In this document: in pieces, positions 22,119 through 34,433 of the stretch
Numbering within the stretch: position 1 is the stretch's first letter
Layout of the letters: every line of letters begins with the position of its first letter
DNA from: Acridotheres tristis
Taxonomy: Eukaryota; Chordata; Aves; Passeriformes; Sturnidae
DNA length: 64,000 bases
Direction: 5' to 3'
Assembly: GCA_037013685.1 (NCBI GenBank)
Contig: CM072884.1
Location: 110,834,048-110,898,047 of the forward strand
The notes under the pieces: generated by a model
The model's input: only the letters and a program-made list of their open reading frames with translations
Told to the model about the DNA's origin: nothing
Databases searched by the model: none
Made by a program: the position numbers and the translations under genes

Positions 22119-25100
22119 GGTAGACATCCAGGTCCTGAGGGTGCTAAAAGACCTGAATAATCCTAACTGGCCTCAGCTTAGACCCATGTCTGTGGGTATG
22201 GGAATCAAAATCCAGCCCTGCCATGAGGTGATGTAAAAGCCTTTCACAGGAAGGAGCATTGTCATTTGCTGATATTGGCAAATGTTAATTTTATAACCAT
22301 CATGAGTAATTGAAATAGTGCAAACTGCTCTAGTTAAACACTGCCTGTTATTATTATTCCTACAGCCCCCAGAGGTTTAGATCAGGACTGTTCCAGGGTA
22401 CTGCTCGCTGTGTGAACGTGGAATGGGAGACCAGCTCTGATGCTGAGGCGTTTTGTGCTAAATAATGAAGGGTTGAGGAAAGGGAAAATCATCACCTTTG
22501 CAGAGAAGGAACACCAAAATGTAAAAGGTCAAACTGATGCCAATCAGAAATATACAGGTTGATCTGATCTATCTGGGCACTGGCATGAAGAAGCAGATGG
22601 AATGAACTTTTAATTTCCTTCTGGCACTCTACAATATTGGGGTTAATTGGGGTTTTTTTTGGCCTAAGTTTTTGTGTGTGTGCGTTTTTCTGTTTGTTGG
22701 TTTTGTTTTTTGGGTTCATATTTCTAGTTCTCTAGATTAGGGAGGTGGTTGGGATGTGGAAATGAAAATGTGAGATTAAATGGGAGAGACTGGGATATGG
22801 TGAAGATCCTGAGTGGTTGCAGAGCTGGGAAATTTTGCTACTGGGACTACAAGTGACTTTAGCTCCACAAGTGCTTGAAGAAAGTTGTTGAGTGGACACA
22901 GATTTGTTGCATTTATTTATTTATTTATTCCTATTTAAAGCAGATTTGGTTTAAGACTGTTTGTTCCTCATTTGGCAGAAAACCTGGGATGACTGTCAGC
23001 TTTTTCAGGAGCATGGTAAGACCTATCTGTGACACCATGTAGCAACACTGAAATGGCAGAGGTTTGAGACCTTTGTTTTCTCTGCATGTTTTTGGTTGCA
23101 AGGCTGGGTTTAAGGATATCCTGCATTGTTTCTTTTGGCAGACCCACATTCAGCAGAAAAATAGGTTTCTCAGAAAAATAGGTTTCCTCTTAAAGACCTC
23201 CCACAAAACTCTCTGGTGTATGCAGAAACACCTGTGAACAGTGCACAGCTATTACCTTTTAGAAGTTACACTCACCCATCATTCAAATATGAAATCCCCC
23301 CAAGCTTTCTCCTAAAGCTTCACTGTTCATAAAGTTTCCACTGAAGATTTTCCATTGCTTAGAATCCTCCTGCACTCCTGTCCTGGCTCAGATGAGGAGT
23401 CACCTGCAGGCACAAGTCAGTCAGTAGTTTTTGCCTTTCCATCTGGGGGTAATGGCAAGGGATTATCAGTGCTAGAGCAGAGGAATTTGGGATTCCTACA
23501 TGCAGACTTGGAAAACTGTCTGCAGCTGCAGTAGGAAACAATTCAAGTCAGCTCTGGTGCATTGGGGGTGGTTCACAAGGTGATGGCGAACTTGAATTAT
23601 TCCTGTTGCACAAGATAATTATTTTCTTTCATAGAGAAAGAAAATGGTGGATTAGAGAGCTGGTGGTGGTGCCCTCTCATATTTCGAATATGCTTTCTCT
23701 GCCACAAAAAAAAAGAAAAATAAACACAAATAACTCATTTTGAAGCAGATTTGTGAAGACAAAGCTCTCTTGTCACCTCAGCACGATGAGTCAAGCTGAG
23801 CCCTGAGGGAAGGATGGGGCAGAGCCCTGAGCTGACCTTTCCAAGCCCTGTCCCAGTCCAGGTGATCCTGCTGGGACTCTGCAAGGCACGACCAACACCT
23901 GCCCAGCTGTGGGTCCTCCTGCTGCCTCATCACAGCTCTTGTCACTGCAGATGGATATGGAAAATGTGCTGGCTGATGGAGAAAAGCTCATTTGGCACAC
24001 ATTGCAGAGGAGCTGCTTTACTTGCTTGTCTGAGGCAAGAAATGAGGTGCAATTCTCTCCATTCAGTCCTGCATTATTGCCTCAGTGGAGTTACAACGTG
24101 GGGGCAGAGCCAGAAGCTGCTGGCTAAAATTCCCCCCAGAGGCTGCCATCATTCACCAGGGCTTTGATGGTTGTTTTCAGTATGACATCTCCTTCCCTGA
24201 GGTCTCTGCTGACCCCCACAACCTGGACACTGCTCTGTGACCCTCGAGCTTTTTATCCTTTTTTCAAGGGTCCTGTATTTTCTAATGAGAAGAAAAAGAT
24301 GTGTTGGCTTGGTGGATTCACAGCTTGAGTCACTGCCATCACATCAGCCAGTTCTTTCCAAGAGTACTAAATTCACTTTAAAAAGTTCCAAGGAGTTTTA
24401 TGAGAAAAGCTCATCTTTTCATGGGTGTGCCAATATATAGAAACAGTTATTTCACATCTGGGATCTCTCTGTATGGTAAGTATGCATAATTTTACAACTC
24501 ATCCACTTTAATAGGTGCCCAAGAATGCTGAAAATAGGACCATAAATTTGTAAGAGATAAAACATTTTCACAGAAAAAGAAAATTCCAAAAATACCAAGC
24601 AAGGTCTGGGATGTTCTGGCACCCGTTTGAAACAGACATTAAAAACCCCAATCCTGCTTTTTATTTTATGACCGTGTATAAGAAAGCTGAAAAATTCCCA
24701 ACTTCCAGTAAAAGATAAAAAATATACTTCTCCTCATTTTGTAGAAAACTGCTCTGTTAAATCTAAAATTTAAATCATAGTGTTTGATTATCAGCGCTCA
24801 CCAAGAGGATTACAGAACAGTCATTAAATCTTATTACAAAGCGAAGTGCAGAAAGTAATTGCACATATTTGTAAGTAGCTTAGAATTGATTAAAAATGCA
24901 TAAAGAAAAAACTGGAAAGTTTTCTGCAGGCTCAAGGCTACTAACCCCCTCTGGGTAAACACACAGCAGCTCATCCCGCCAGGAACCTTCTGTGCATCCT
25001 CACGGATGCAAGGGGAGGATTTCTCCCTGCTTTGAGGACAAGGGCTCGGCACATGTGATCGTTTGAGTTGCTGTGAGCTACAGGAGATAGGGAAGGCCTG

Positions 25101-25477
25101 CAGTCCTGTTAAAGCTGGGAAGCTTTAGGAGAAGTTTAATTTAAGCTGCTCCTCGGGCTAAGCATCCCCTTCCCCACCCCCATCCTCCACTGAAGGCTGC
25201 ATTTTCAAAGCAAAGTGTGGGGAATTAAGTGCTCCGGTTGCATGGATGTTAATGTGATTTTGTGAGCAAATATCCTCTACTCCAGCACGGCTCTGCTCGG
25301 GGGTTTGTGTGTTCCTTGTGAGCAGAGGAGCTGTGCCAAAGCAAGGCAACTTTAGAAGCACATTTAACTCTGGATAAGTTAGGGGCACGCAGGATTTTGG
25401 CTTTTTGTTGGTGCTTTGGGGTGGTGGGTGAGGAACCTTCCCTGCAGAGGCTGAGCAGGAGGATGGGGTGGGTGAAG
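22119..25477. other. 3.4 kb of unique non-genic DNA
   Basis: No mobile element or gene is recognised. Minor items are a (TTTA) run near 22914-22930 and a T/G-rich stretch near 22650-22712. The part 23800-24240 is GC-richer and open on the plus strand without known homology. Confidence 0.45.
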
Positions 25478-25923
25478 TGAGAAGGACATTGAGGGGCTGG
25501 AGGTGTCCAGGGCAGGGAACGGAGCTGGGAAGGGGCTGGAGCCCCAGGAGGGGCTGAGGGAGCTGGAAAGGGGCTGAGGCTGGAGAAAAGGAGGCTCAGG
25601 GGGGACCTTGTGGCTCTGCACAAGTCCCTGGCAGGAGGGGCAGGGAGGGGGGGTCGGGCTCTGCTCCAGGGAACAGGGACAGGAGGAGAGGGAACGGCCT
25701 CAGGCTGGGCCAGGGCAGGCTCAGCTTGGACAGCAGCAGGAATTTCCCCATGGAAAGGGAGCTCAGGCCTTGGCAGGGGCTGCCCAGGGAGCTTTGGAGT
25801 GCCCATCCCTGGAGGTGGCACCTGGAGGTGGCACTCAGTGCTCTGGGCTGGGGACAAGGTGGCCATGGGGCACAGCTGGGACTCCCTGGGCTGGGAGGGC
25901 TTTTCCAACATTCAGTTATTCTG
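25478..25923 (+). mobile_element. CR1 LINE, 3' part, plus strand, GC-rich subfamily
   Basis: 'gagaaggacattgaggggctgg', 'gggctgaggctggagaaaagg', 'gtggctctgcacaagtccctgg', 'cagcttggacagcagcagg', 'catccctggaggtggcacctgg' and 'gggcttttccaac' follow in CR1 order. It is GC-rich and hardly decayed, so stop codons are few and both strands show long meaningless open frames, up to 220 codons on the minus strand. The usual ATTCTGTG tail is worn to ATTCAGTTATTCTGAG. Confidence 0.93.
25637..25658 (+). other. G-quadruplex motif inside CR1
   Basis: Four G runs of 4, 3, 7 and 3 separated by loops of 1-2 bases (25637-25658) meet the G3+N1-7 pattern. Short loops favour folding. It belongs to the CR1 sequence, not to a host element. 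Confidence 0.7.
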
Positions 25924-28886
25924 AGTGCTCACCCTCTGGATGACACAGACAGAACAGCTTGAGCACCTTTCCACCCTCCTGTGTGCTCAGCTGTGGGATG
26001 GTGAGCCCCCAAGTCAGCCTTTGCCTAAGCCTTGGCAAGTCTGATCCTCTGCAACCCTGGCCTCAGCATGCAACTTGTTATTTTTAACTTTCCATTTCAG
26101 CTACTCACACATCTTCCCTGGCAGCGTGCAGAATATTCCTGAAATGCTGCATTGTGTCATGGTTTATCTTTCATTTTGGATTCGTTTTTTTTCTCTCCAC
26201 AAGAGTGGCAGGTGGTGTTTTGGAGGAGATGGAGGTTTTTCCTTGCTGCTGCTCTTCTCTCTCTTTTTATGAACAGTGCTTTCTCTGACGTACATCATAC
26301 AAACCTCTTATTTTTCAAACTTTTCATGGACAGAGCAGGGCCTGTGCATGGGAAGAGAAGGGATGTGCCTTTTCCATCAACACTCTCTTACCACACAGTG
26401 GCTGGACAGTGACAGAGCTGGGTCTGGTGCCTTTAACTTCGGGGAATGAGGCACAGAGAGTCATGGCCTTGAACCTGCAGTGCAGTTTCTCTAGAGGGAC
26501 CATTTAGATACAATTCTCAGAGCCAAGGCTGTTTGGTTATTCCCTGCTGTGCCCAAATCTGGGGATGTCACAGTGAGGGCATGTTGAGTTTCTAATTACT
26601 AGTCCCATATTGATAAATTTACACCAGTTCATCTTATTTTCCTGTTTCAGCTCTGACAATAGTGTGAGAACAGAACTGGAGAGATTACAAAAGATTTTGC
26701 TGTTCTGTATTCATTCAGAACATCTATACAGGCTTTTGGATAATCTTTATTTGTAACTAGGAGAAAAATGCACATTTTATCAATTTATCTTCAACTCACT
26801 GCATGGGATTAGACCTGGGTAGCTGTCCTTCAAATTAATACAAACATAGGAACTAAAGCACTACCTAATGAGCTGAGAATATATCTCTCAGAGTTTACTA
26901 TTGATTTACTGTCCCAACATTCCTGAGAATTACCCAGTGCATAATCTGTAGAACCAAATGAGTTCTCTGCAAGCTTGCTGCTATTTCTTAAGGTTTTACC
27001 TAAAGCCTTGAGAACTGATGTTTTTTTCCTAAAAGCCATCTAAGAATCTTAGTTTTCTTCCTGTACCAAGAAAGTTTCTTGCTACAAGGAGTGTGGAGAA
27101 AGCTGACAGATGTGAATGTCAGGGAGCAGTGAGGGTGTAAGGGCCAGAGAGCTGGGCATGGAGATGACCCTGGCACTGGTCACCTCACTGGTCACATCAG
27201 GTGCTGTCCTGCATGGTCTTGGTCATTGGACATTGTCACATTAAATACACCAGGACCTCGAGGGGTGACAGCTCAGCTCCAACAGACACAACATTTTGTT
27301 GCTCACACAAGATAATAAGGGAAAGACAAACCACAAAAGACAGGCAATCAGCAGCATAGAAACCATTAGATTGCTGTGGTTGCAACGAGGTAAAGTCCTG
27401 AATTAATTCCCAAAGGTATCCTGTAGGTCCCTCTCTGACCCTGAGGGTTTATTCAGTCTCTAACAGCAGAAGTCAGAGGTTATCCCACATCTTTTTGCTT
27501 GCTGCTTGTTGCAGGTTCTCCTGGATAATTCTGAAAAGCACCTGTAAAAATGGCTTTTGCTTGGAGTTTCTCCAAGTTCTTGCCATGGTGGTTTTTTTGT
27601 GACTCAGGAATGGGAACTCCTTTAACAGGCTAGTTTGTTTCTACATACAGAACTTAGAAAACATATCTGTTGTATTTCAGATTCTCCATCCATTTGAGAA
27701 TTCATTGGAGCATTCAGAAAACTCCAGCCTGACTTGTGACTTCATATATTGTAGTGGATCAGAGATTTCAGTGGCACTTTAGCACTCTCAGATTGTTACT
27801 CAGCCCAATCTCAGATCTACTTTTCTTCCTCTCCAGTCAAAGCTCAAAGCAATGAAAGAACTTCCACAAAACCCCAGAACTGATTTTGCCTTGACATGCA
27901 GCTGGGAGAAGCCAGAGACCAGGTGTTACTATTGAAAGGGACATTTTCACAATGATTTGGGTCCTGATTTAAGAGATCTTTTCTGTCCAGAAACATCACT
28001 TCAGCATGTTTTAAGCACATGGTGAAGCCATGGAAGCCAGAATGTTTCTGTTCACGGAGTGTGATCCTGAATCTTGTTCTTTGCTGGCGAGAATTATTCC
28101 TTTTTATTGTTTTCATTGCTCTGCATTTTTCTATGCTCACTTACACCATCATTTGTTTATCATCAACCAAGTAAACTTAAAGGCAAACTGCAGTTTGTTT
28201 AATCACTGCCTTGAGAAAACTGTAAGCTGATCCTTGTATAAATGAGCAGGCACTAGAATTTGCTTTAACAGTTTTCAGTCCCTTTGGTAATGCAGAAATT
28301 TTCTTTGATTTTTGCCAAGTGGATTTTTTTTTTACTCTGTGTTTTTAGGTAATCACTATTTAGCTGGCTTATGTTCTTGGATTTTCCTTTTTTTCTGCTT
28401 CCCAGGAGATAAACCCAGTAAAATCCTCCCCTATTGAAGTCAGTGACAAAACTCCCACTGAAGCCAGGGTTTTATCCAGCGAAAGAGTTTCTTGCAAATA
28501 AGGTATTTAGATACTGCACTCTGGGGTGATATTCATAAATTTAATGCTGTTTCCTCAAAATAAAAATTCGTATATGTTAGTGAGCCTCTGTGTGGCTCCC
28601 ACAGAAATGGTTCTCCTTAAATACTTATTCACTGTCCTGGAGCTTAATGCTTTCACCAAAATCCTTAAGACAGCAGTGAACTCAGCTGCCCTGACTGCTT
28701 TACATGGTGCCAATAACATTGACAGTGGCTTGAAAAGGAAAATAAACAAAAAAACCCCACAAATGGGAAGGCTGCCTTCCTGCCTGGACAGGTGGGACAC
28801 GTGCAGATATGTTACACTTGGGTAAATCTCAGCCAGACAGTGGTGCCAGACATAAATGTCTGAATCTGTGGGAGCCTTTCAGGTCC
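25924..28886. other. 3 kb of unique non-genic DNA
   Basis: No gene or repeat family is recognised. The text has normal mixed composition, and the T-runs are short. Confidence 0.45.
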
Positions 28887-29234
28887 CAGGATCACTGAGA
28901 TGGGAAGAGAACTCTGGGATCGTCGAGTTCCAGCTGTGCCTGATCCCCAGCTTGTCACCTTGGACACCTCCAGGGATGGGCACTCCAAACCTCCCTGGGC
29001 AGCCCCTGCCAATGCTTAACAACCTTTCATGAAGAAATTCCGCCTGATGACCAGCCTGAATCTCAAGTGCAGTTTGAGGCCATTTCCTCTTGTCCTGTCC
29101 CTTGTTCCCTAGGAGCAGAGCCCCACCCCAACCTGGTTTCAATCTCCTTTCAGGCAGAGAGCAATAAAATCTCCCCTGAGCCACATTTTCTCCAGGCTAA
29201 ACCCCCTCTGCTCCCTCAGCAGCTCCTTATTTCA
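28887..29234 (-). mobile_element. CR1 LINE, 3' part, minus strand
   Basis: 'tcgagttccagctgtgcctgatcc', 'acctccagggatgggcactcc', 'ctccctgggcagcccctgcc', 'tttcctcttgtcctgtcccttg' and 'ccccaccccaacctgg' appear in inverted CR1 order, ending at the 'ctccctcagcagctcc' region. The subfamily is like the copy at 11851. The extreme 3' tip is eroded. Confidence 0.9.
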
Positions 29235-30924
29235 CTTACAGGTAGCTTTCATTAGGTACCGACCCTGGAATTACTTCTGCATGAGCCACACTTTGCATTT
29301 GGCTCAGAGATTTTTCTGATGCTGATCTCAAAATGTCTGCTCTGACCTTTGAGTCACTCTGGCCCCAGAGTGAAGATCCCCAGCTCACCAAAGGTCTCTC
29401 GTGGATGAGGTTGCCCAACAGGAAATAATTTGTCCCCAGGCAATGGAAAGTTCAGGTGACAGGGTGCCACAGGGACCTGTTTCCCTGTGGCAAGGCTCCT
29501 TTTTGGGCAAGTTCTCACATATTGGCTCAGGGCCCATTTACCTGTGCTGAAATCAGTAATTTAAGAAGGAAGCAGAGTTACTTTGTCTTAAAGAGTATCC
29601 CCAGGAGTCTCCACTTCCATGGTGATTGTTATTTTTGTGTTATCTGGGTGACATTAAACAGCCAGGGTTGCATGGACCATGGTGCTGCTGATTGAAAGGA
29701 GCATCTTTAGATTTGAAGAGATTGGGCAGGTTTCAGCTCTTTGTGTCTGTCTTCCACGCAGACTCCACACAGGGAGATGCAGAACAAGAGATCTGTGATA
29801 TGACCTAACCTTTAAAAAATGACTGCTGAGTTTGAATATCTCTGTGCTTCCAGGCCCCTGTGGGCAACGCTCAATACATCCTGAAAATTATTCCTCTTTA
29901 AGGTGTCTCTGGATAGGCATCCAGGAGGAAAAGGCACACAAAATCACAGGTCAGCTGGCTGAGATCAGGAACTGCAATTAAAGATTGCATTCTCACACAT
30001 GCCAACACGCACAGACTGCAAGTCTCACTGCAAAGCAAACAGGTAAATTCTACCCATGGTTACACTGCATGCCAAACCTACATAAAATGTGCCTAATTAT
30101 GCTACATGAGCTCTAAAAATAAAATATTAAGGTAAAATACTACTGTAGTCTTTATACAAGTACTTCAAATGGAATACATAATACAAAATATTGATTCAAG
30201 AGGTGTTGGTGTATTGAAAATCAAATGAGTTTTTGCCATTGCTGAGAGCACAGGAGCCCAGTGTAATCAGCCTGTTCAACTAATCATTACAGCAGTGCTG
30301 TTTGTGGCACTCTACTTAACAGTCTGTCAGCAATTCTGTGAGAAAAAAACCTTATTTTCCAGGGATTTTTATTTCGGCCATAAAAGGCTGCTCCAACATG
30401 AAATTAAAAATACATATAGAGATGTGAAAGAACGGAGCTCCCCCACCCCTCCACCCAAGTGGCTTTTGAAAGGTTTGATGCTGGGTCACAGAGGACAACA
30501 AGAATTTTGCCTTTTATGTCAGTAGGAGTAGAATTGGGATGAAAGGCTCTTCTGGTGATTAATTGCAGTCAACAGGAGCTTTGCTTTTGACCTTAGCTGA
30601 GCTTAGTTTTGCCAATATGTTTTAATCACCACTGTGTGGGGAACTCTGAGATGCCTCTTGGAGGGTTATTTTTTTGCCTAAAATCATTGTTTCCTCTCTG
30701 GTAACACCCTTGTAAAAAGCTTTGCTGGTGTGACACTTTAGTCAATGAGGGCCACTGCTGCAGCCCAGGTTTCAAGCCCAGTAAAAGGTGTTTACTTCTG
30801 TTCCAAAATGGAGATTTGCCACCACAGTATTTATGCTGAAAGTTGGCACCAGAGGCAGCAGACTTCAGGACAGGGGAGTAATGTATTAGTTTGAACACTC
30901 CTGACTCCCCTGCAAGATAAGAGT
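29235..30924. other. Non-genic DNA, partly conserved-looking
   Basis: No gene or repeat is recognised. The AT-rich part 29960-30420 is free of repeats and has balanced composition with many homeobox-type ATTA cores. It may be conserved non-coding DNA, but nothing specific supports that. Confidence 0.4.
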
Positions 30925-31035
30925 TGACACTCAGCTGCACCAGATCCTGAGCAACCTGATCTGATCTTGATGCTGGACCTGACTGCTGCGGCTGGAGGTT
31001 GGAGCAGGAAACTCTGAGGTCCCTCCCCACTTCCA
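30925..31035 (+). mobile_element. Possible decayed CR1 3' piece, plus strand
   Basis: 'cctgagcaacctgatctgatc', 'ggctggaggttgga' and 'actctgaggtccctcccc' resemble the closing section of a CR1, but the ATTCTRTG tip is absent and the spacing is loose. Confidence 0.35.
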
Positions 31036-31162
31036 TTATTCTGTCTCTCCAAAGTTATGCAAGAATCTGTCACCTCTGCTGACACTGAGAGCTGCTCAGA
31101 TGCCAGCAAGGATAAATCTTCCTGGTTAGGACACTTGGAGTCACAGTTTGCTTTGGGCCCTG

Positions 31163-31328
31163 GCACGGGGTGCCCAGAGCAGCTGTGGCTGCCCCTGGAT
31201 CCCTGGAATAGTCCAAGGTCAGGTTGGATGGGGCCTGGAGCAGCCTGGGATAGTGGAAAGTGTGGTTTGGAACTGGGTGATCTTTAAGGTCCCTTCCAAA
31301 CCAGGTCATTCTGTGATTTTAGGATCAT
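31163..31328 (+). mobile_element. CR1 LINE, 3' end, plus strand
   Basis: 'ggggtgcccagagcagctgtgg', 'aggtcaggttggatggggcc', 'ggagcagcctgggatagtgga', 'gatctttaaggtcccttcc' and the end GTCATTCTGTGATTTTAGGATC mark a 5'-truncated CR1 of about 165 bp. Confidence 0.93.
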
Positions 31329-33935
31329 AGATGTGATTAAGCTTGCTGGAGAAATGTCTTGGATTGCTGTTCCATCTCCAAAATGAGTGATTTATCTGAA
31401 AAGACCTGGATTCAAATGATTCATTTCCTTCTCTCTTTGGGAATCACTTAAAACTTAATTTATACAAAAATTAACTTGAATTCAAGTGTTGAAGTGCTTC
31501 TGGAAATATTGCCCTGTAGAGTTACATGAGCAGTAGCACTGGAATTATGTTTCTTTTAATTTTCTCTGTACTACTAAGCTGCTAAAGCTGCATTGATGTA
31601 GTGGAGGTTATTGAAAGGTATATTTTTACATTTCTTACACAGTGACTAAAACATATTTTAGTAGCTACAAGAAAATTAGCAAAATCAAGGGACATGTGAA
31701 CAAAGTACACCACAATGCCATAAACCATGCTAGATTTTAATGAGATGCTAATTAACTATTTGCAGTCATATAATATAAACCATACCTGTCTCTTTGTTCA
31801 AAAGAAAGTAAAACTATCAATGTGATGAAAGAAATATCAGTTGCCAAGTAGAAGTAATGAGTTTTTTTGGAAGTTGGCAAGCTCTCCAAGAGAGAGAGGG
31901 GACAATGTGACCCTGAAGAAAATTTGAAGTATGGTGACTCGGTGAACACTGACTTTTCTTCCATCCTGAAAATGGGACAGCAAGCTTGTATTCAAGTTGT
32001 GACAGATAATATCAGAGTGAGAAGGTAAAAATGAACAGACATAAAGCTGTGTTACTTTGCAATATGAAATGTATTAGCAAGTTTACCTATGGTACAAAAA
32101 TAAAACAAAAAATCTGTATTCACATTTATGCGACCACTTTCTAAATATTTTGCTTTTCTATTGACTGGTTTATTAAGTTTCCTGCATGTAGAGAAGCCTT
32201 TCTCAAATTCCAGACAGCCCTTTCCTCCTTGTCTCATTCATGTATGATTCCTCAGTTACTGGGAGTTTCCAGCCACCTTACCCACCTTTAAAATACTTAT
32301 TTTCTTTCATCTTTGCTGCCATCCTTTCAGTGACTGCTGTTTGCCTTTCTTGGATGTGGTACTATCCTTTGGTCAGCAGTTGAGGTAATTTCTAAGCTTG
32401 GAAAAATTGATTGATTATAATGAAAAAAAAGGAAAAGAAAAGGAAAGAAAAGATTGTTCTCTTGTGTGAATTTTAAAAATAAATAAAGAAAGAAACAGTA
32501 GCTTCTGTGCTCAGCTACTTTGCAGCCTCACACCTTCCTCCTGAGTCAGCTACTGTGCTTGTTTGCTCCATCATTATCCTGGAGGAAAAGTGTCAGAGTG
32601 ATGGAGCACCTATGAGCAGCTTCCCAGAGAAAAAAATAAAGGGATTTGCTGAGCAAGCACGAGATGTGTTCCACAGAGAATCCTAATATCTGACAGCAAA
32701 TCCAAGACAGGAGCAGGTCCCCTTGCAAGGAGGCACCACTGCTGGAATCATGACTGTCACAGGATATACTCATATACATAGTATATATGTACATATATAT
32801 ATATATGTATATATAAAAGTACATATAGTATACTTATATGTACTATAAGAATACATATTTATTTATTCATTTATTTATCTAAAATGTATTTATTCACACG
32901 TATATTTGTAAGTAAAGCCACATCCCTAAAATATTATAAAAATGGTAAGGCTCTGAAGCCAAAGCCCCAAACCTTAGGGGATGTCAGAGTGAAGTTCTAG
33001 TGGTATTTTAAATGTATTTATGTATTTAAATATATTCTAATATGTATTTTAAATGACGTTCCTCTCTGTATGTGGAATGATATAATCTTTAATTACATGA
33101 GTCCATACTAACTTTTCCATAGCCAGGCTGTGCCCTTCAGCACATGCAAGAGGCAGAGCCTTTGGAATGGGGTGAAATTCTTTGTGACTTGGCTGGCTGA
33201 TTTTCATGGGGTTTTCTGTCTGTATTGCTGAGCAAAGCTTAGCATCTGAAAAACAAAATAACCTCACAGAATAATATTTGCCTTCCTCAACCTCTTTTCT
33301 GCCCTTCCTACAGACAAGTGGGGCAGCTGCAGACAAGTGAAAATTTGAGAACAAAATAGAATATTCCTCTAGTCTTGTGCTCCCGTTCCTGGTATTTCTG
33401 TAGGAGGAGTGGAAATTTTAGGAGGAAACCTCATTCAACACCTCCATCCCTAGAGTGGTATTTGTTCAGTGGAAATGCAAAAATTTATTCTACATGACAC
33501 CAGGAACTTGTAAAGAGATGGAGCAGGCCCAGATCATCCATGTAGATACCCAAATAAGACATGGAACATGCCAGTCTGCATTAGTGAGTCGGAATTTTCA
33601 CTTTTCTCTTGAGGTTAACCCTTAGCCAAACTCAACCCACAGCACATCCCTGGGGCTTAGAGCCTTCCTCTGCCTCCCCATCATTCAGGTTATTGAGAGT
33701 CAATAAAATACCTTGAATTTCCAAAATAAATGTTTATGATTAGGTTCTTTTTCTACATGGTCTCTACATAGTTGTATTTTGCAGAGAAGAGTCCAAAAAT
33801 CTTTCACTTAATGGAAGCTGTGAAAGCTGAAGGTTGGTCATTGCATCTCAGTAGCAACAAAAGCTGCTGAAATGGGACGGGTTTGAATGGAAAATTTGGA
33901 AAATCTTTAGTTGTAATGCTGCATTACCAGGACAG
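31329..33935. other. Non-genic AT-rich DNA
   Basis: No gene is recognised. It holds a purine run near 32420-32455, the alternating TA tract listed separately, and a stretch of TATTTA-rich low-complexity DNA (32850-33050). Confidence 0.45.
32764..32842. repeat. Alternating TA/CATA low-complexity tract
   Basis: An 80-bp tract of mixed TA, CA and TG dinucleotides, with TATATATATATA at 32795-32806 as its centre. It contains several self-complementary pieces such as GTATATATGTACATATATAT and can form hairpins. This explains the isoleucine/tyrosine-rich minus-strand frame. Confidence 0.85.
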
Positions 33936-34433
33936 CATCCATCCATCCATCATCCATCCATCCATCCCCCATCCCTCCATCCATCATCCATCCATCATCC
34001 ATCATCCATCCATCCATCCATCCATCCATCCATCCATCCATCCATCCATCCATCCATCCATCCATCATCCATCCATCCATCCATCATCCATCCATCCATC
34101 CATCCATCCATCCATCATCCATCCATCCATCCCCCATCCATCCATCCATCATCCATCATCCATCCATCCATCCATCCATCCATCCATCATCCATCATCCA
34201 TCCATCCATCATCCATCCATCATCCATCCATCCATCATCCATCCATCCATCCATCCATCCATCCATCCATCCATCCATCCATCATCCATCCATCCATCAT
34301 CCATCCATCTCCATCCATCCACATCCATCCATCATCCATCCATCCATCATCCATCCATCCATCCATCCATCCATCCATCCATCCATCCATCCATCCATCC
34401 ATCCATCCATCATCCATCCATCCATCCATCCAT
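33936..34433. repeat. 498-bp (CATC)n satellite with CAT interruptions
   Basis: About 498 bp consist almost only of CATC tetramers, broken irregularly by CAT trimers (giving CATCATCC) and, near the right end, by a few variants such as CTCCATCC and ACATCC. Because trimers and tetramers mix, the phase shifts often. The 202-codon frame over the array is a serine/histidine/isoleucine/proline repeat with no coding meaning. Confidence 0.98.

Noticed and set aside
25249..25911. 220-codon minus-strand open frame, proline-rich
   Set aside because: It is mostly the antisense of a GC-rich CR1 3' UTR, which encodes nothing.
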